A DNA stretch of 64,000 nucleotides from Acinetobacter sp. GSS19 (lineage in GTDB: Bacteria > Pseudomonadota > Gammaproteobacteria > Pseudomonadales > Moraxellaceae): positions 558,001-622,000 of the forward strand of contig NZ_CP117520.1 of the NCBI RefSeq assembly GCF_028621895.1, given 5' to 3'. Each line of letters begins with the position of its first letter. The stretch's first letter is position 1. The notes under the pieces were generated by a model. The model ran no database searches. It was not told the DNA's origin and worked only from the letters and a program-made list of their open reading frames with translations. The position numbers and the translations under genes were made by a program. Below are positions 31,076 to 40,892 of this stretch, in pieces.

Positions 31076-32203
31076 TTATGAAATTGCCAGGGCAGAGTGT
31101 TTGATTAAACGTTGCGGTGAGTAAGGTTGATGATCTGTGAGTGTTGGCTGTTGCAGGATCATTTGTCTTAACAGCTGGGCTGACGCTGGTCCCATGACCA
31201 GACCATTGCGGAAATGACCGAAATTGGCCCAAAGGTTTCTCACTTCTGGCATCTGGCCAATATAAGGAATCCCTTCTGGCGTTCCGGGACGCAGACCGGC
31301 CCATTGCTGGACGATCGGGAATTGGGCCAGTTCCGGCACCATTTCCAGCGAGGCATCGAGAATATTCTCGCGGATGGCATCGACAGGAGTGGTGTCAAAG
31401 CCACGCTCTGACATGCTGGAACCGCAGACAATATGGCCATCCTGCCGGGGAATCAGATACATCACCTTGTTCATGCACATGGTCGGTAACCAGTTTTCAG
31501 GTGCTTTAAATAATATCATCTGGCCATGTACCGGGCGTACCGGAATATCCAGTTGCAAGGGTTCTGCCCATTTTTGGCTCCAGGCCCCTGTCGTGATGAC
31601 AAACTGATCAGCGTGAAATTTTTGCCGGTCTGCGCTGATCAATGCCGTGACTTGACCATTGTGGAATTCCAACTGTGAGATCGGGGTATTTTCAAAAAAC
31701 TGCACTTTGGGGTGCAGTTTTAAATACTGAATCAGCGATTGCAGCAAGCGTGGGTTACGTACATTGGCGATTTGTGGAAAATAAATGGCGTGTTGAAAAG
31801 CAAACCCAACATGCGGATTGACCTGTTCCAACTGTTCCCGCTGTAGATATTCGCAGGCCTGCATCGGTTCCTGATAGCGTTCCGCATAGTTCAGGCCAAT
31901 CTCAAAATCATCTTCATCAAAAATCAGCATACCACTTTCGTTGATTTCAAAATCAATGCCGGTGACTGGGCTGATTTTTTCATTCAACTGCTGATACAGG
32001 CGTTTGCCATGTTGTGCCAATGTGTTGACTTCATGCGGATATCGCCAGGGATACATCGGGGAGAGAATCCCTCCTCCTGCCCAGGATGCGGCACGACCGG
32101 CCTGCTGTTGATCAAAAATCGACACGGAACAGCCGTGTTCCACAAGTTCTAAAGCAGACAACAAACCGCTGACGCCTGCTCCAATAATGGCGATATGCAT
32201 CAT
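31076..32203 (-). CDS. thiO: glycine oxidase-type FAD-dependent oxidoreductase (ThiO)
   Basis: The 375-residue D-amino-acid-oxidase-fold flavoprotein has the dinucleotide motif IIGAGVSGLLSALEL at the N-terminus, GRAASWAGGGILSPMYPWRYP (flavin contact), RPVHGQMILFK, and the C-terminal WAGLRPGTPEGIPYIG. ThiO oxidises glycine to the imine used for the thiazole ring of thiamine. No other thiamine genes are adjacent, so a general amine oxidase role remains possible. ATG 32203 and the next codon ATG 32200 are both usable. It is 24 bp downstream of hemB on the same strand. Confidence 0.85.
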   Translation of the reverse strand: MMHIAIIGAGVSGLLSALELVEHGCSVSIFDQQQAGRAASWAGGGILSPMYPWRYPHEVNTLAQHGKRLYQQLNEKISPVTGIDFEINESGMLIFDEDDFEIGLNYAERYQEPMQACEYLQREQLEQVNPHVGFAFQHAIYFPQIANVRNPRLLQSLIQYLKLHPKVQFFENTPISQLEFHNGQVTALISADRQKFHADQFVITTGAWSQKWAEPLQLDIPVRPVHGQMILFKAPENWLPTMCMNKVMYLIPRQDGHIVCGSSMSERGFDTTPVDAIRENILDASLEMVPELAQFPIVQQWAGLRPGTPEGIPYIGQMPEVRNLWANFGHFRNGLVMGPASAQLLRQMILQQPTLTDHQPYSPQRLIKHSALAIS

Positions 32204-32227
32204 GTACTCAAATTCAGGTTAGTGGGG

Positions 32228-33847
<1,620 letters not shown>

Positions 33848-33872
33848 ATAGGTCTGATCTCATCTTTTCTTG

Positions 33873-33900
33873 AAGCTGATTGTCCCGAATCAGCTTTTTT
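33873..33900 (+). terminator. terminator after the YigI-like thioesterase gene
   Basis: AAGCTGATT pairs with AATCAGCTT around GTCCCG, then TTTT. Confidence 0.88.
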
Positions 33901-33922
33901 ATTGCCTGGTCAAACTTGTATA

Positions 33923-33938
33923 TTCAGAACATTCTGAA
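33923..33938. promoter_or_regulatory. perfect palindrome TTCAGAA-CA-TTCTGAA upstream of emrAB
   Basis: This 16-bp inverted repeat lies 180 bp before the HlyD-family gene. Drug-efflux operons are often controlled by TetR or MarR dimers binding such repeats, but no regulator gene is adjacent. Confidence 0.4.
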
Positions 33939-34117
33939 AAGTGGGATAAAAATAGAAAACTCAACAGTTACGTTTTTAGATCGTAATTTAAGTTTGATGT
34001 TTTACAATCGTGATATTTCTTGCCCACAGTGCAGTCAGCTGCCTGTTTCCCTTAATAAAAGAGCCCATATCGTGCATGGGATGTTTGTGCTTGAACAATC
34101 TGGATAAGGAATAAAAT

Positions 34118-35263
34118 ATGACCGATACTCAGCCATCTGCGAAGGATGCCGCAGCCGTTCCCGCTGAAAATCACGGTACACAGATGAACAAACGTAAAAC
34201 GCTGCTGAAAATTGTAGCCGTATTGTTTATTGCTGCTGTTTTAATTTATGCAATTTGGATGTGGGTCGGACAGGATTCAGTCAGCACGGATAATGCCTAT
34301 GTAGGTGCCGAAACGGCATCTATCACTTCAATGGTTAGTGGTCAGGTCGTGGAGGTGCGCGTAAAAGACACCCAGCAGGTCAAAAAAGGGGAGCTGTTAC
34401 TCAGTCTGGATACCCGCGATGCAACAATTGCATTGGCACAGGCTCAAGCTGAATTGGCCAAAGCACAACGTCAATACAATCAGACCTCCGCGAACAGTCA
34501 GTCCTTAAATTCACAGATTCTGGTACGTCGTGATGAAATTGCCAGTGCGCAAGCTCAACTCAGCAAAGCACAGGCGGATTTGAACAAGGCACAGAATGAC
34601 TATGCACGCCGTCAGAAGCTGATCGAAACCGGGGCGATTTCCAAAGAAGAATTGACCAGCGCACAGGCTGCGGTTGAAACAGCACGGGCGGGTCTATCAC
34701 TGGCTCAGGCACAAGTGGCTCAGGCGGAATCCAGCCGTAAAGCTGCCGAAAGCACCCTGGCTGCCAATGAAGCGTTAATTCGAGGTACCAATCAACAGTC
34801 GACACCAGATGTGCAGGCTGCCCAAGCGCGTGTTGATCAGGCGCTATTGGATCTGGAGCGTACCCGTATTCGTGCGCCTGTTGATGGAGTGATTACCCGA
34901 CGCAATGTACAGGTCGGACAACGGGTGGCACCGGGTACAGCCCTGATGATGATCGTGCCGGTGGCACAACTGTATGTAGATGCCAACTTTAAAGAAAGCC
35001 AGTTGGCCAAAGTCAAAGCCGGACAGTCGGTCACTCTAGTTTCAGATTATTATGGTGATGATGTGGTGTATCACGGTAAGGTGGTCGGTTTCTCCGGAGG
35101 AACCGGTGCCGCATTTGCCTTGATCCCGGCACAGAATGCTACGGGCAACTGGATTAAGGTGGTTCAGCGGTTACCTGTACGGATTAGCCTCGATCCAAAA
35201 GAGCTTGCAGCCCATCCTTTACGCGTTGGGCTGTCCATGACAGCCACAGTACAACTCAAGTAG
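34118..35263 (+). CDS. HlyD/EmrA-family efflux periplasmic adaptor
   Basis: The 381-residue adaptor has one N-terminal membrane anchor (about 29-50) and a biotinyl-lipoyl motif (VSGQVVEVRVKDTQQVKKGELLLSLD). A long alanine/glutamine-rich coiled coil follows (about 100-235), then a second lipoyl half (RTRIRAPVDGVITRRNVQVGQRV) and a beta-barrel. It bridges an inner-membrane MFS pump and an outer-membrane channel. AAGGA precedes the ATG. The MFS gene follows by 10 bp. No TolC-type gene is present, so the pump would use one encoded elsewhere. Confidence 0.92.
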   Translation: MTDTQPSAKDAAAVPAENHGTQMNKRKTLLKIVAVLFIAAVLIYAIWMWVGQDSVSTDNAYVGAETASITSMVSGQVVEVRVKDTQQVKKGELLLSLDTRDATIALAQAQAELAKAQRQYNQTSANSQSLNSQILVRRDEIASAQAQLSKAQADLNKAQNDYARRQKLIETGAISKEELTSAQAAVETARAGLSLAQAQVAQAESSRKAAESTLAANEALIRGTNQQSTPDVQAAQARVDQALLDLERTRIRAPVDGVITRRNVQVGQRVAPGTALMMIVPVAQLYVDANFKESQLAKVKAGQSVTLVSDYYGDDVVYHGKVVGFSGGTGAAFALIPAQNATGNWIKVVQRLPVRISLDPKELAAHPLRVGLSMTATVQLK

Positions 35264-35273
35264 CAGGCTCGCA

Positions 35274-36800
35274 ATGAACCGTCCAGCCCCATTTCCTGAT
35301 TTGACCGGAAGCCGTTTGTGGATCGCAGCCTTCTTCCTGGCCTTTGCCAATTTTATGGTGGTGCTGGATACCACGATTGCCAACGTTTCTTTGCCCCATA
35401 TTACCGGCAGTCTCGCCGTTTCAAGCACGCAGGGAACCTGGGTCATTACCTCCTATGCCGTTGCTGAGGCGATCTGTGTGCCGCTGACGGGCTGGCTTGC
35501 AGGGCGTTTTGGTATTGTCCGTACTTTTGTGACTTGTGTTATCGGTTTTACTGTGTTTTCAGTGCTGTGTGGTTTATCCAACAGTCTGTTGATGCTGGTA
35601 CTGTGCCGGATTGGTCAGGGCCTGTTCGGTGGTCCGATTATGCCGCTCAGCCAGACCTTGCTGATGCGTATTTTCCCTCAGGAAAAACATGCACAAGCGA
35701 TGGGATTGTGGGCCATGACGACCGTGATTGGACCCGTTTTAGGGCCAATTCTCGGGGGATTAATCAGTGACAATATGTCCTGGCACTGGATTTTCTTTAT
35801 TAATCTTCCGGTGGGGATTGTTTGTGCACTTGGCGCGATCAGTTTGCTGAAATCGGTAGAAAGTCCGTTAGCAAAATTAAAAATAGACAAGATGGGGCTG
35901 CTGTTGCTGGTGATCTGGATTGGTGCCCTGCAGCTGATGCTGGATTTGGGGCATGAACATGACTGGTTCCATAGCCAGATCATTGTGGCGCTCGCAGCAA
36001 TTGCGGTCACCGGATTTATTATCTTTCTCATCTGGGAGATGACAGAGCATCATCCCGTAGTCAATGTCCGGGTATTCCGGCATCGTGGATTCAGTATTTC
36101 TGTGCTCGCTTTATCCTGTGGGTTTGGAGCATTTTTTGGCAGTATTGTGCTGATTCCGCAATGGTTACAGGTAAATATCGGCTATACGGCGACCTGGGCC
36201 GGTTATGTCACGGCCACCATGGGTATCGGTAGTGTGATGATGTCACCGATTGTAGCTAAACTGGCAGTGCAATATGATCAGCGTGTTTTGGCGAGTTGTG
36301 GTTTGTTGTTACTCGGTGGTGTGACCTTGTTGAGAGCTTTCTGGTCCAATGAAGCGGATTTCATGACGATTGTTCTTCCGCAAATTTTGCAGGGATTTGC
36401 GGTTCCTTTTTTCTTTATTCCGCTGTCCAATATGGCATTGGCTTCAGTGTTACCGCAGGAAATTGCCTCAGCAGCTGGTTTAATGAGTTTTATGCGTACG
36501 ATGGCAGGGGCGATAGGCGCTTCAGTTGCGGCTACCCTGTGGGATGATCATGCCAAATTGGCACGTAGTGAGATTGTAGCCCGACTGCAACCCGAGGATA
36601 TTCAGAAAACCCTACAGCAAAATGGCTTATCTTATGACAGTGTATTGGGTATGATTTCAAACTTGGTCGATAAAGAAGCGCTGACCTTGTCTGCCAATCA
36701 TGTATTTTTGATATTCAGCGTAATTTTTGTGATTTCTGGATTGATTATCTGGCTGTGCCCAAAACCGCGTCAAGGCACAGCATCGGGGCCGCCCCACTGA
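35274..36800 (+). CDS. DHA2-family MFS drug efflux transporter (EmrB-like)
   Basis: The 508-residue transporter is long enough for the 14-helix DHA2 class. It shows the class motif LDTTIANVSLPHITGSL in helix 1, GWLAGRFGIVRTF (motif A) between helices 2 and 3, and GPVLGPILGGLISDNMSWHWIFFINLP (motif C and the following loop). It probably exports hydrophobic drugs or uncouplers by proton antiport with the adjacent EmrA-like adaptor. The substrate cannot be predicted. Confidence 0.92.
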   Translation: MNRPAPFPDLTGSRLWIAAFFLAFANFMVVLDTTIANVSLPHITGSLAVSSTQGTWVITSYAVAEAICVPLTGWLAGRFGIVRTFVTCVIGFTVFSVLCGLSNSLLMLVLCRIGQGLFGGPIMPLSQTLLMRIFPQEKHAQAMGLWAMTTVIGPVLGPILGGLISDNMSWHWIFFINLPVGIVCALGAISLLKSVESPLAKLKIDKMGLLLLVIWIGALQLMLDLGHEHDWFHSQIIVALAAIAVTGFIIFLIWEMTEHHPVVNVRVFRHRGFSISVLALSCGFGAFFGSIVLIPQWLQVNIGYTATWAGYVTATMGIGSVMMSPIVAKLAVQYDQRVLASCGLLLLGGVTLLRAFWSNEADFMTIVLPQILQGFAVPFFFIPLSNMALASVLPQEIASAAGLMSFMRTMAGAIGASVAATLWDDHAKLARSEIVARLQPEDIQKTLQQNGLSYDSVLGMISNLVDKEALTLSANHVFLIFSVIFVISGLIIWLCPKPRQGTASGPPH

Positions 36801-36818
36801 AGCCCGAAAGGGGCTTTT
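36800..36818 (+). terminator. terminator after the MFS transporter gene
   Basis: AAGCCC pairs with GGGCTT around GAAAG, followed by a short TT. The GC-rich stem overlaps the stop region of the transporter gene and lies between convergent genes. Confidence 0.6.
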
Positions 36819-36835
36819 GATATGGGCAGATGTAT

Positions 36836-38326
36836 TTATTGGTCGATATCCGAGCGCGCCCGTTTTAATGCAATTTTCCATTCATGTAAACGGCTCTGAC
36901 GTTCATCTTCCCTCATGTTGGGGATAAATTCACGCTCCAATTGCCAAGAAGCGCCAATTTCGTTCAAATCACTGAAGATGCCCATCCTCAGCCCAGCCAT
37001 GGCAGCAGCACCCCATGCAGTCGATTCTAGTAATTTGGGACGGCGTACGGGAACATTGAGCAGATCCGCCTGAAACTGCATCAACATATCACTATGGCTG
37101 GCGCCTCCATCGACCCGTAATTCCGTGAGAGGATGGGCCACATCGGCCTGCATGGCGTGAATAACATCTGAAACCTGAAAAGCGATGGCCTCTAATGCAG
37201 CACGGGCAATATGTGCCTTGGTGGTTCCGCGTGACATGCCACAAAGCAACGCGCGGGCATCGCTATCCCAATGCGGCGCGCCTAGACCGGTAAAGGCCGG
37301 AACCAGTACCACCCCCTCCGTAGAATGGACCTGTGCCGCCAGTCGTTCCGTATCACTACTTTTCTGGATAATACCCAGGCCATCACGCAGCCATTGCATG
37401 ATCGCCCCGGCCATAAAAATACTTCCCTCCAATGCAAAAGTATTTTGTCCGTGACATTGCCAGGCCAAGGTGCTCAACAGTTGATTCTGGCTGAACTGGA
37501 TGTCTGATCCAGTGTTAAACAGCAAGAAGCAACCGGTACCATAAGTATTCTTGGCGGAGCCTTTCTCAAAACAGGATTGTCCAAACAAGGCTGATTGTTG
37601 ATCACCTAAAATCCCCGAAATTGGAATATTGGCACCCAGTAAGCCTGTGGCAGTGTCGGCAATATAGGTATCCGAACTGATAATTTTGGGCAAGATTGAA
37701 CGTGGAATATCAAACAGATCCAGCAGTTCTTCATCCCAAGCCTGATTGTGCAAATTCATCAGCATGGTGCGCGAGGCATTGGAAGCTTCAATAACGTGCT
37801 CGGCACCTTGCGTCAGGTTCCAGACCAGCCAGCTATCTATGGTGCCAAAGGCGAGGTGACCTTGTGTTGCCAATGCACGTAAACCGGGTATATTTTCCAG
37901 AAGCCAGACCAGTTTTCCTGCACTAAAATAAGGATCAATCAGCAGACCGGTTTTTTGCTGAATTTTTTCAGAAAGCCCTTGTTGAACTTGCTGATGACAC
38001 CAAGTGGATGCCCGACGGTCTTGCCAGACAATTGCAGGCGCGAGAGGTTGACCACTACGTTTGTCCCACACAACAGTGGTTTCACGCTGATTGGTCAGGC
38101 CCAAAGCGGCAACATCTTTGGCGAAAATACCCGCACTGGCGAGCACTTGTTGTACTACCCCAATTTGAGTAGTCCAGATTTCGAGTGCATCCTGCTCCAC
38201 CCAGCCCGGATGAGGGGTCTGAATCTGAATTTCTTGTTGTGCTGTGGCAAGCGGTTCGCCGTATGTATTAAAAACAATCGCGCGGCTAGAAGTTGTTCCC
38301 TGATCGAGGGCCAGTAAATAGCTCAT
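36836..38326 (-). CDS. glpK: glycerol kinase
   Basis: The 496-residue FGGY-family kinase makes glycerol 3-phosphate. It has the N-terminal ATPase loop LALDQGTTSSRAIVFN, the substrate region TNQRETTVVWDKRSGQPLAPAIVWQDRR, GILGDQQSALFGQ, YGTGCFLLFNTG and the C-terminal ATP-site RVDGGASHSDMLMQFQADLL. ATG 38326 is the standard start, although the frame continues to 38368; the ribosome-binding site is weak. No glpF or glpD is next to it. It is the last core gene before ssrA. Confidence 0.95.
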   Translation of the reverse strand: MSYLLALDQGTTSSRAIVFNTYGEPLATAQQEIQIQTPHPGWVEQDALEIWTTQIGVVQQVLASAGIFAKDVAALGLTNQRETTVVWDKRSGQPLAPAIVWQDRRASTWCHQQVQQGLSEKIQQKTGLLIDPYFSAGKLVWLLENIPGLRALATQGHLAFGTIDSWLVWNLTQGAEHVIEASNASRTMLMNLHNQAWDEELLDLFDIPRSILPKIISSDTYIADTATGLLGANIPISGILGDQQSALFGQSCFEKGSAKNTYGTGCFLLFNTGSDIQFSQNQLLSTLAWQCHGQNTFALEGSIFMAGAIMQWLRDGLGIIQKSSDTERLAAQVHSTEGVVLVPAFTGLGAPHWDSDARALLCGMSRGTTKAHIARAALEAIAFQVSDVIHAMQADVAHPLTELRVDGGASHSDMLMQFQADLLNVPVRRPKLLESTAWGAAAMAGLRMGIFSDLNEIGASWQLEREFIPNMREDERQSRLHEWKIALKRARSDIDQ

Positions 38327-38455
38327 AATTTTTGTTGTTGGCTCTTGAAAATATAAATAGGATCTCAATTATGTAAATTAACACATCAAGCAAGGTGTAT
38401 TACGAGAAAGAACATAGTAATTTTTCGTGGTTGTGCTAAGATGTGTTAGTTATCT

Positions 38456-38815
38456 GGGGGTGTCTTTGGCTTCGACGCTGATGATGAAACTCATAGATGC
38501 ATGCCGAGAGCGCATTTTCTCTCGTAAATAAAATTTGCATTTAAATAGTCGCAAACGACGAAACTTACGCTCTAGCTGCCTAAGGGCAGCTTGTCCGCTT
38601 CCTAGAATACTTGTGGTCTGGGAACCCGACCGAAGCGCACGCACACAAGTCCGTATAGAGTTAAGCCTCGGGGCTTTATACCAAACTTAGAGGATCGCTT
38701 CTTGTACCCTGTTCGTCGGGTCACTTGAGGTTAAAACAATAGACGATATCTAAGCATGTAGTATTCTCGAGCGTAGTGTTGGCGGACGCGGGTTCAACTC
38801 CCGCCACCTCCACCA
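38456..38815 (+). ncRNA. ssrA: transfer-messenger RNA
   Basis: The 5' end GGGGGUG pairs with CACCUCC just before the encoded ACCA end, forming the alanine-tRNA-like acceptor stem. The T arm GCGGGTTCAACTCCCGC is present near the 3' end, and GGCTTCGACG near the 5' end is conserved. The tag frame starts with GCA at 38551 and encodes ANDETYALAA followed by TAA at 38581-38583. With SmpB it rescues stalled ribosomes and marks proteins for proteolysis. Its 3' end is a well-known integration target for tyrosine integrases. Confidence 0.97.
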
Positions 38816-38860
38816 AATTCTTAAATTTATATGTTGTTATATGACGATATATAAGTAAAT

Positions 38861-38893
38861 AAAGCTTAAATCTTAATGGTTTAGGCTTTTTTT
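38861..38893 (+). terminator. probable terminator of ssrA
   Basis: AAAGCTTAAA pairs with TTTAGGCTTT (one G-U) around a 9-nt loop, followed by T7. Confidence 0.75.
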
Positions 38894-38913
38894 ATGCCTG
38901 TGTATCACGTTAT

Positions 38914-39062
38914 ATGCAGAGGCTTATCTTTCGTGAAGTGGCAGAAGATTGGTTCCATAACCAAAAAGAGACCTAGTCGCATAAATATATTTTGAATGTT
39001 CGAGCATCTCTAGATGAACTGTACATTTCATTAGGTGATCAGCGAATCAATAAAATCACACA
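38914..39062 (+). pseudogene. remnant of a tyrosine integrase (P4-type) N-terminus
   Basis: Translation from ATG 38914 gives FREVAEDWFHNQKET, a TAG at 38974-38976, then SHKYILNVRASLDELYISLGDQRINKI. This matches the 'F.evA.eW....k..W...y.....rsLe.......Lg.r.I..I' arm/core-binding region of P4-like phage integrases, with the stop falling where a Trp codon (TGG) is usual. Everything after the Lys-Ile is missing: the frame passes directly into an IS3 transposase tail. Position 100 bp downstream of tmRNA is where such integrases normally sit. It is a decayed gene, recognised from pattern only. Confidence 0.7.
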
Positions 39063-39255
39063 GCAGCTTAAAGAAAGAATTAAAAAGAAAATCTATAAAA
39101 CACAAGAAATGACCCGCACGGATGTGTTTGATGATATTGAGATGTTTTACAATCAAATTAGGCATCATTCGCATCTCAACGAAATGAGCCCAGAAGCATT
39201 TAAGCCAGCTTCAAAATGAGACTATAGTAGGTCTAAGAGAGGAGGTAACAGTCCA
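39063..39255 (+). mobile_element. 3'-end remnant of an IS3-family element
   Basis: The last ~50 codons (KERIKKKIYKTQEMTRTDVFDDIEMFYNQIRHHSHLNEMSPEAFKPASK, stop at 39219) closely parallel the C-terminus of the intact OrfB at 45.6 kb, with several substitutions. After the stop, GTCTAAGAGAGGAGGTAACAGTCCA ends at 39255, resembling the terminal repeat of the intact copy. The rest of the element is absent. The open frame is continuous with the integrase remnant, giving a chimeric 75-codon ORF from 38992 that is unlikely to be functional. Confidence 0.8.
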
Positions 39256-39333
39256 TCATATTTTTGACTAAGTCATACAATTAAAGATACAAGATTTCAG
39301 TCTCAGTATTTAACAGCTAAACAAGGAATAGTT

Positions 39334-40383
39334 ATGAATAAAAAATTAATATTAACAGCAGCTTATGGTTTTATTTTACCTTCACTATTCACCGCTTGTG
39401 TTCATACCAATACATTTGTTTCACAAGGCGAAACCAAAATAGTAACGAATAATAAAGAATACTTGCACCTTGCGAGTACCCATCCTGCCCGTATTGCTCC
39501 CAATAAAGATGAAATGCGTATAACTTTATTGGGAACAGGGAGTCCTGTGCCGAGTGAACAACGTTTTGGTATGTCCACCTTGGTGCAAGCGGGAGGCTAT
39601 AATCTGGTTTTTGATGCAGGGCGAGGAGCGGTCATCCGTTTAACCCAAGCAGGGATACCGCTAGGAAAGGTGAATGGTGTTTTTTTAACCCATTATCATT
39701 CCGACCATGTCAATGGGCTGAGTGATCTGTGGATGACAGGCTACATCCCTGCTTTCGGAGGTCATCAAGGTGATTTTAATGTATATGGACCAACTGGCGT
39801 CCGGGCTTTAGTAGAGGGTTTGAAGATGGCTCATGCAGATGACATTCGAGTTAGGGTGGCAGATGGTGAGCTAAAGAAAGAGGCGACTAATATTGTTGCT
39901 CGTGAATTTTCTGCTGAAGGTGGTATTGTTTTTAATCAAAATGGCGTAGTCGTTACTGCCTTTAAAGTTGAACATGATCATCATGGCGCTATTCAACCCG
40001 CTTTAGGTTATAGAGTGGATTATGCTGGACGTTCGGTACTGATCAGTGGCGATACCATTCCCACCGCGAATGTACTTAAATACGGCAAAGGCGTTGATTT
40101 ATTGATACATGAAGTAGCCGAGTTTCAAGATATTCAGGCCTTGCCACAAGTGTATGCTCACCACACCAATCCTCGAGAGGCCGGTGACATCTTTAACCAA
40201 ACTAAACCTAAGATGGCGGTATACAGCCACATCGTAAATGGAGTTTCATCTAAAATTATTGGCATTCCTGATGAGGTATTAATCCAGCGTACTAGGGTCA
40301 ATTATCAGGGCCCATTAGTCGTGGGTAGAGACTTAATGAGTTTTTTATTAACGCCTAATAAAATAGATGTTTACACACCTTAA
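39334..40383 (+). CDS. metallo-beta-lactamase-fold hydrolase, predicted lipoprotein
   Basis: The 349-residue protein has a signal peptide with a lipobox-like end (ILPSLFTAC, Cys22), so it is probably periplasmic or outer-membrane anchored. The metal motif THYHSDH is at about 119-125 (His120, His122, Asp124, His125), preceded by LLGTGSPVPSEQRFGMST, and SGDTIPT and HHTNPREAG provide the remaining ligands. The layout is the RNase Z/arylsulfatase-like branch of the fold rather than a beta-lactamase. The substrate is unknown. AAGGAA precedes the ATG. It lies inside the tmRNA-linked accessory region. Confidence 0.85.
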   Translation: MNKKLILTAAYGFILPSLFTACVHTNTFVSQGETKIVTNNKEYLHLASTHPARIAPNKDEMRITLLGTGSPVPSEQRFGMSTLVQAGGYNLVFDAGRGAVIRLTQAGIPLGKVNGVFLTHYHSDHVNGLSDLWMTGYIPAFGGHQGDFNVYGPTGVRALVEGLKMAHADDIRVRVADGELKKEATNIVAREFSAEGGIVFNQNGVVVTAFKVEHDHHGAIQPALGYRVDYAGRSVLISGDTIPTANVLKYGKGVDLLIHEVAEFQDIQALPQVYAHHTNPREAGDIFNQTKPKMAVYSHIVNGVSSKIIGIPDEVLIQRTRVNYQGPLVVGRDLMSFLLTPNKIDVYTP

Positions 40384-40500
40384 TTTTTCTCAGTCATCTT
40401 TATTTCGATCTAGACAATGACTAAGCCAAAACTCCAACGTTTTTTATGTGAATAAATTTGATTAAAAACCCCTGTTTGGGTTTTGGCAGAATAAAAAAGC

Positions 40501-40524
40501 GCTCATTGGAGACCTCCAATGAGC
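40501..40524 (-). terminator. terminator-like hairpin, minus strand
   Basis: GCTCATTGGA pairs perfectly with TCCAATGAGC around GACC. The preceding AAAAAA gives a minus-strand U tract. It could end the transcript of the DUF1826-like gene about 370 bp away. Confidence 0.5.
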
Positions 40525-40534
40525 AAGCATCGGT

Positions 40535-40561
40535 GAAACCTGCTGGACTCCAGCGGGTTTC
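40535..40561. repeat. long near-perfect hairpin
   Basis: GAAACCTGCTGG pairs with CCAGCGGGTTTC (one T-G pair) around ACT. It is flanked by the direct repeat CATCGGTG (about 40528-40535 and 40563-40570). No T tract follows. Confidence 0.5.
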
Positions 40562-40892
40562 CATCGGTGTAGCAGCAATTCTTCAATCTGACACATTTTC
40601 CGCGTTGATCGTTTATTCAGTACATCGCTTCAATGGGCATTTACCAAAACATTTAGAAGGTTTCAAGAGCCAGCGAATGTTTATTGGTCATTTGCTGTGC
40701 CGGTGAGTTGAGTAAAGCAAGCAAAAACAGAATATTGATTGAAATAGCGAAAAATATGGCTCTTGAAAAAATTACACATCAGTCCGAGTATGTCGATTTT
40801 TCCCCTTTTCTCTCGGGCATTGAAGAAAGGGGAAAACGAGACACCTAAATTTTATAGGGATTCTGCTCATCCACGTTATATCGACTTAAGAT

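Larger units (their letters stand above)
40384..40892. other. 509-bp gene-poor stretch with hairpins
   Basis: No recognisable gene is seen. It holds two strong adjacent hairpins (40501-40524 and 40535-40561) and a third imperfect inverted repeat at about 40797-40835. Open frames at 40458-40706 and 40763-41038 resemble no family, and the second runs antisense into the DUF1826-like gene. Confidence 0.5.

Noticed and set aside
33880-34107. 75-codon frame before the emrA-like gene as a full gene
   Set aside because: It begins inside the thioesterase terminator hairpin; only the last 36 codons could be a leader and even that is weak.
38450-38644. 64-codon minus-strand frame across ssrA
   Set aside because: It is antisense to the tmRNA structural sequence and has no homology.
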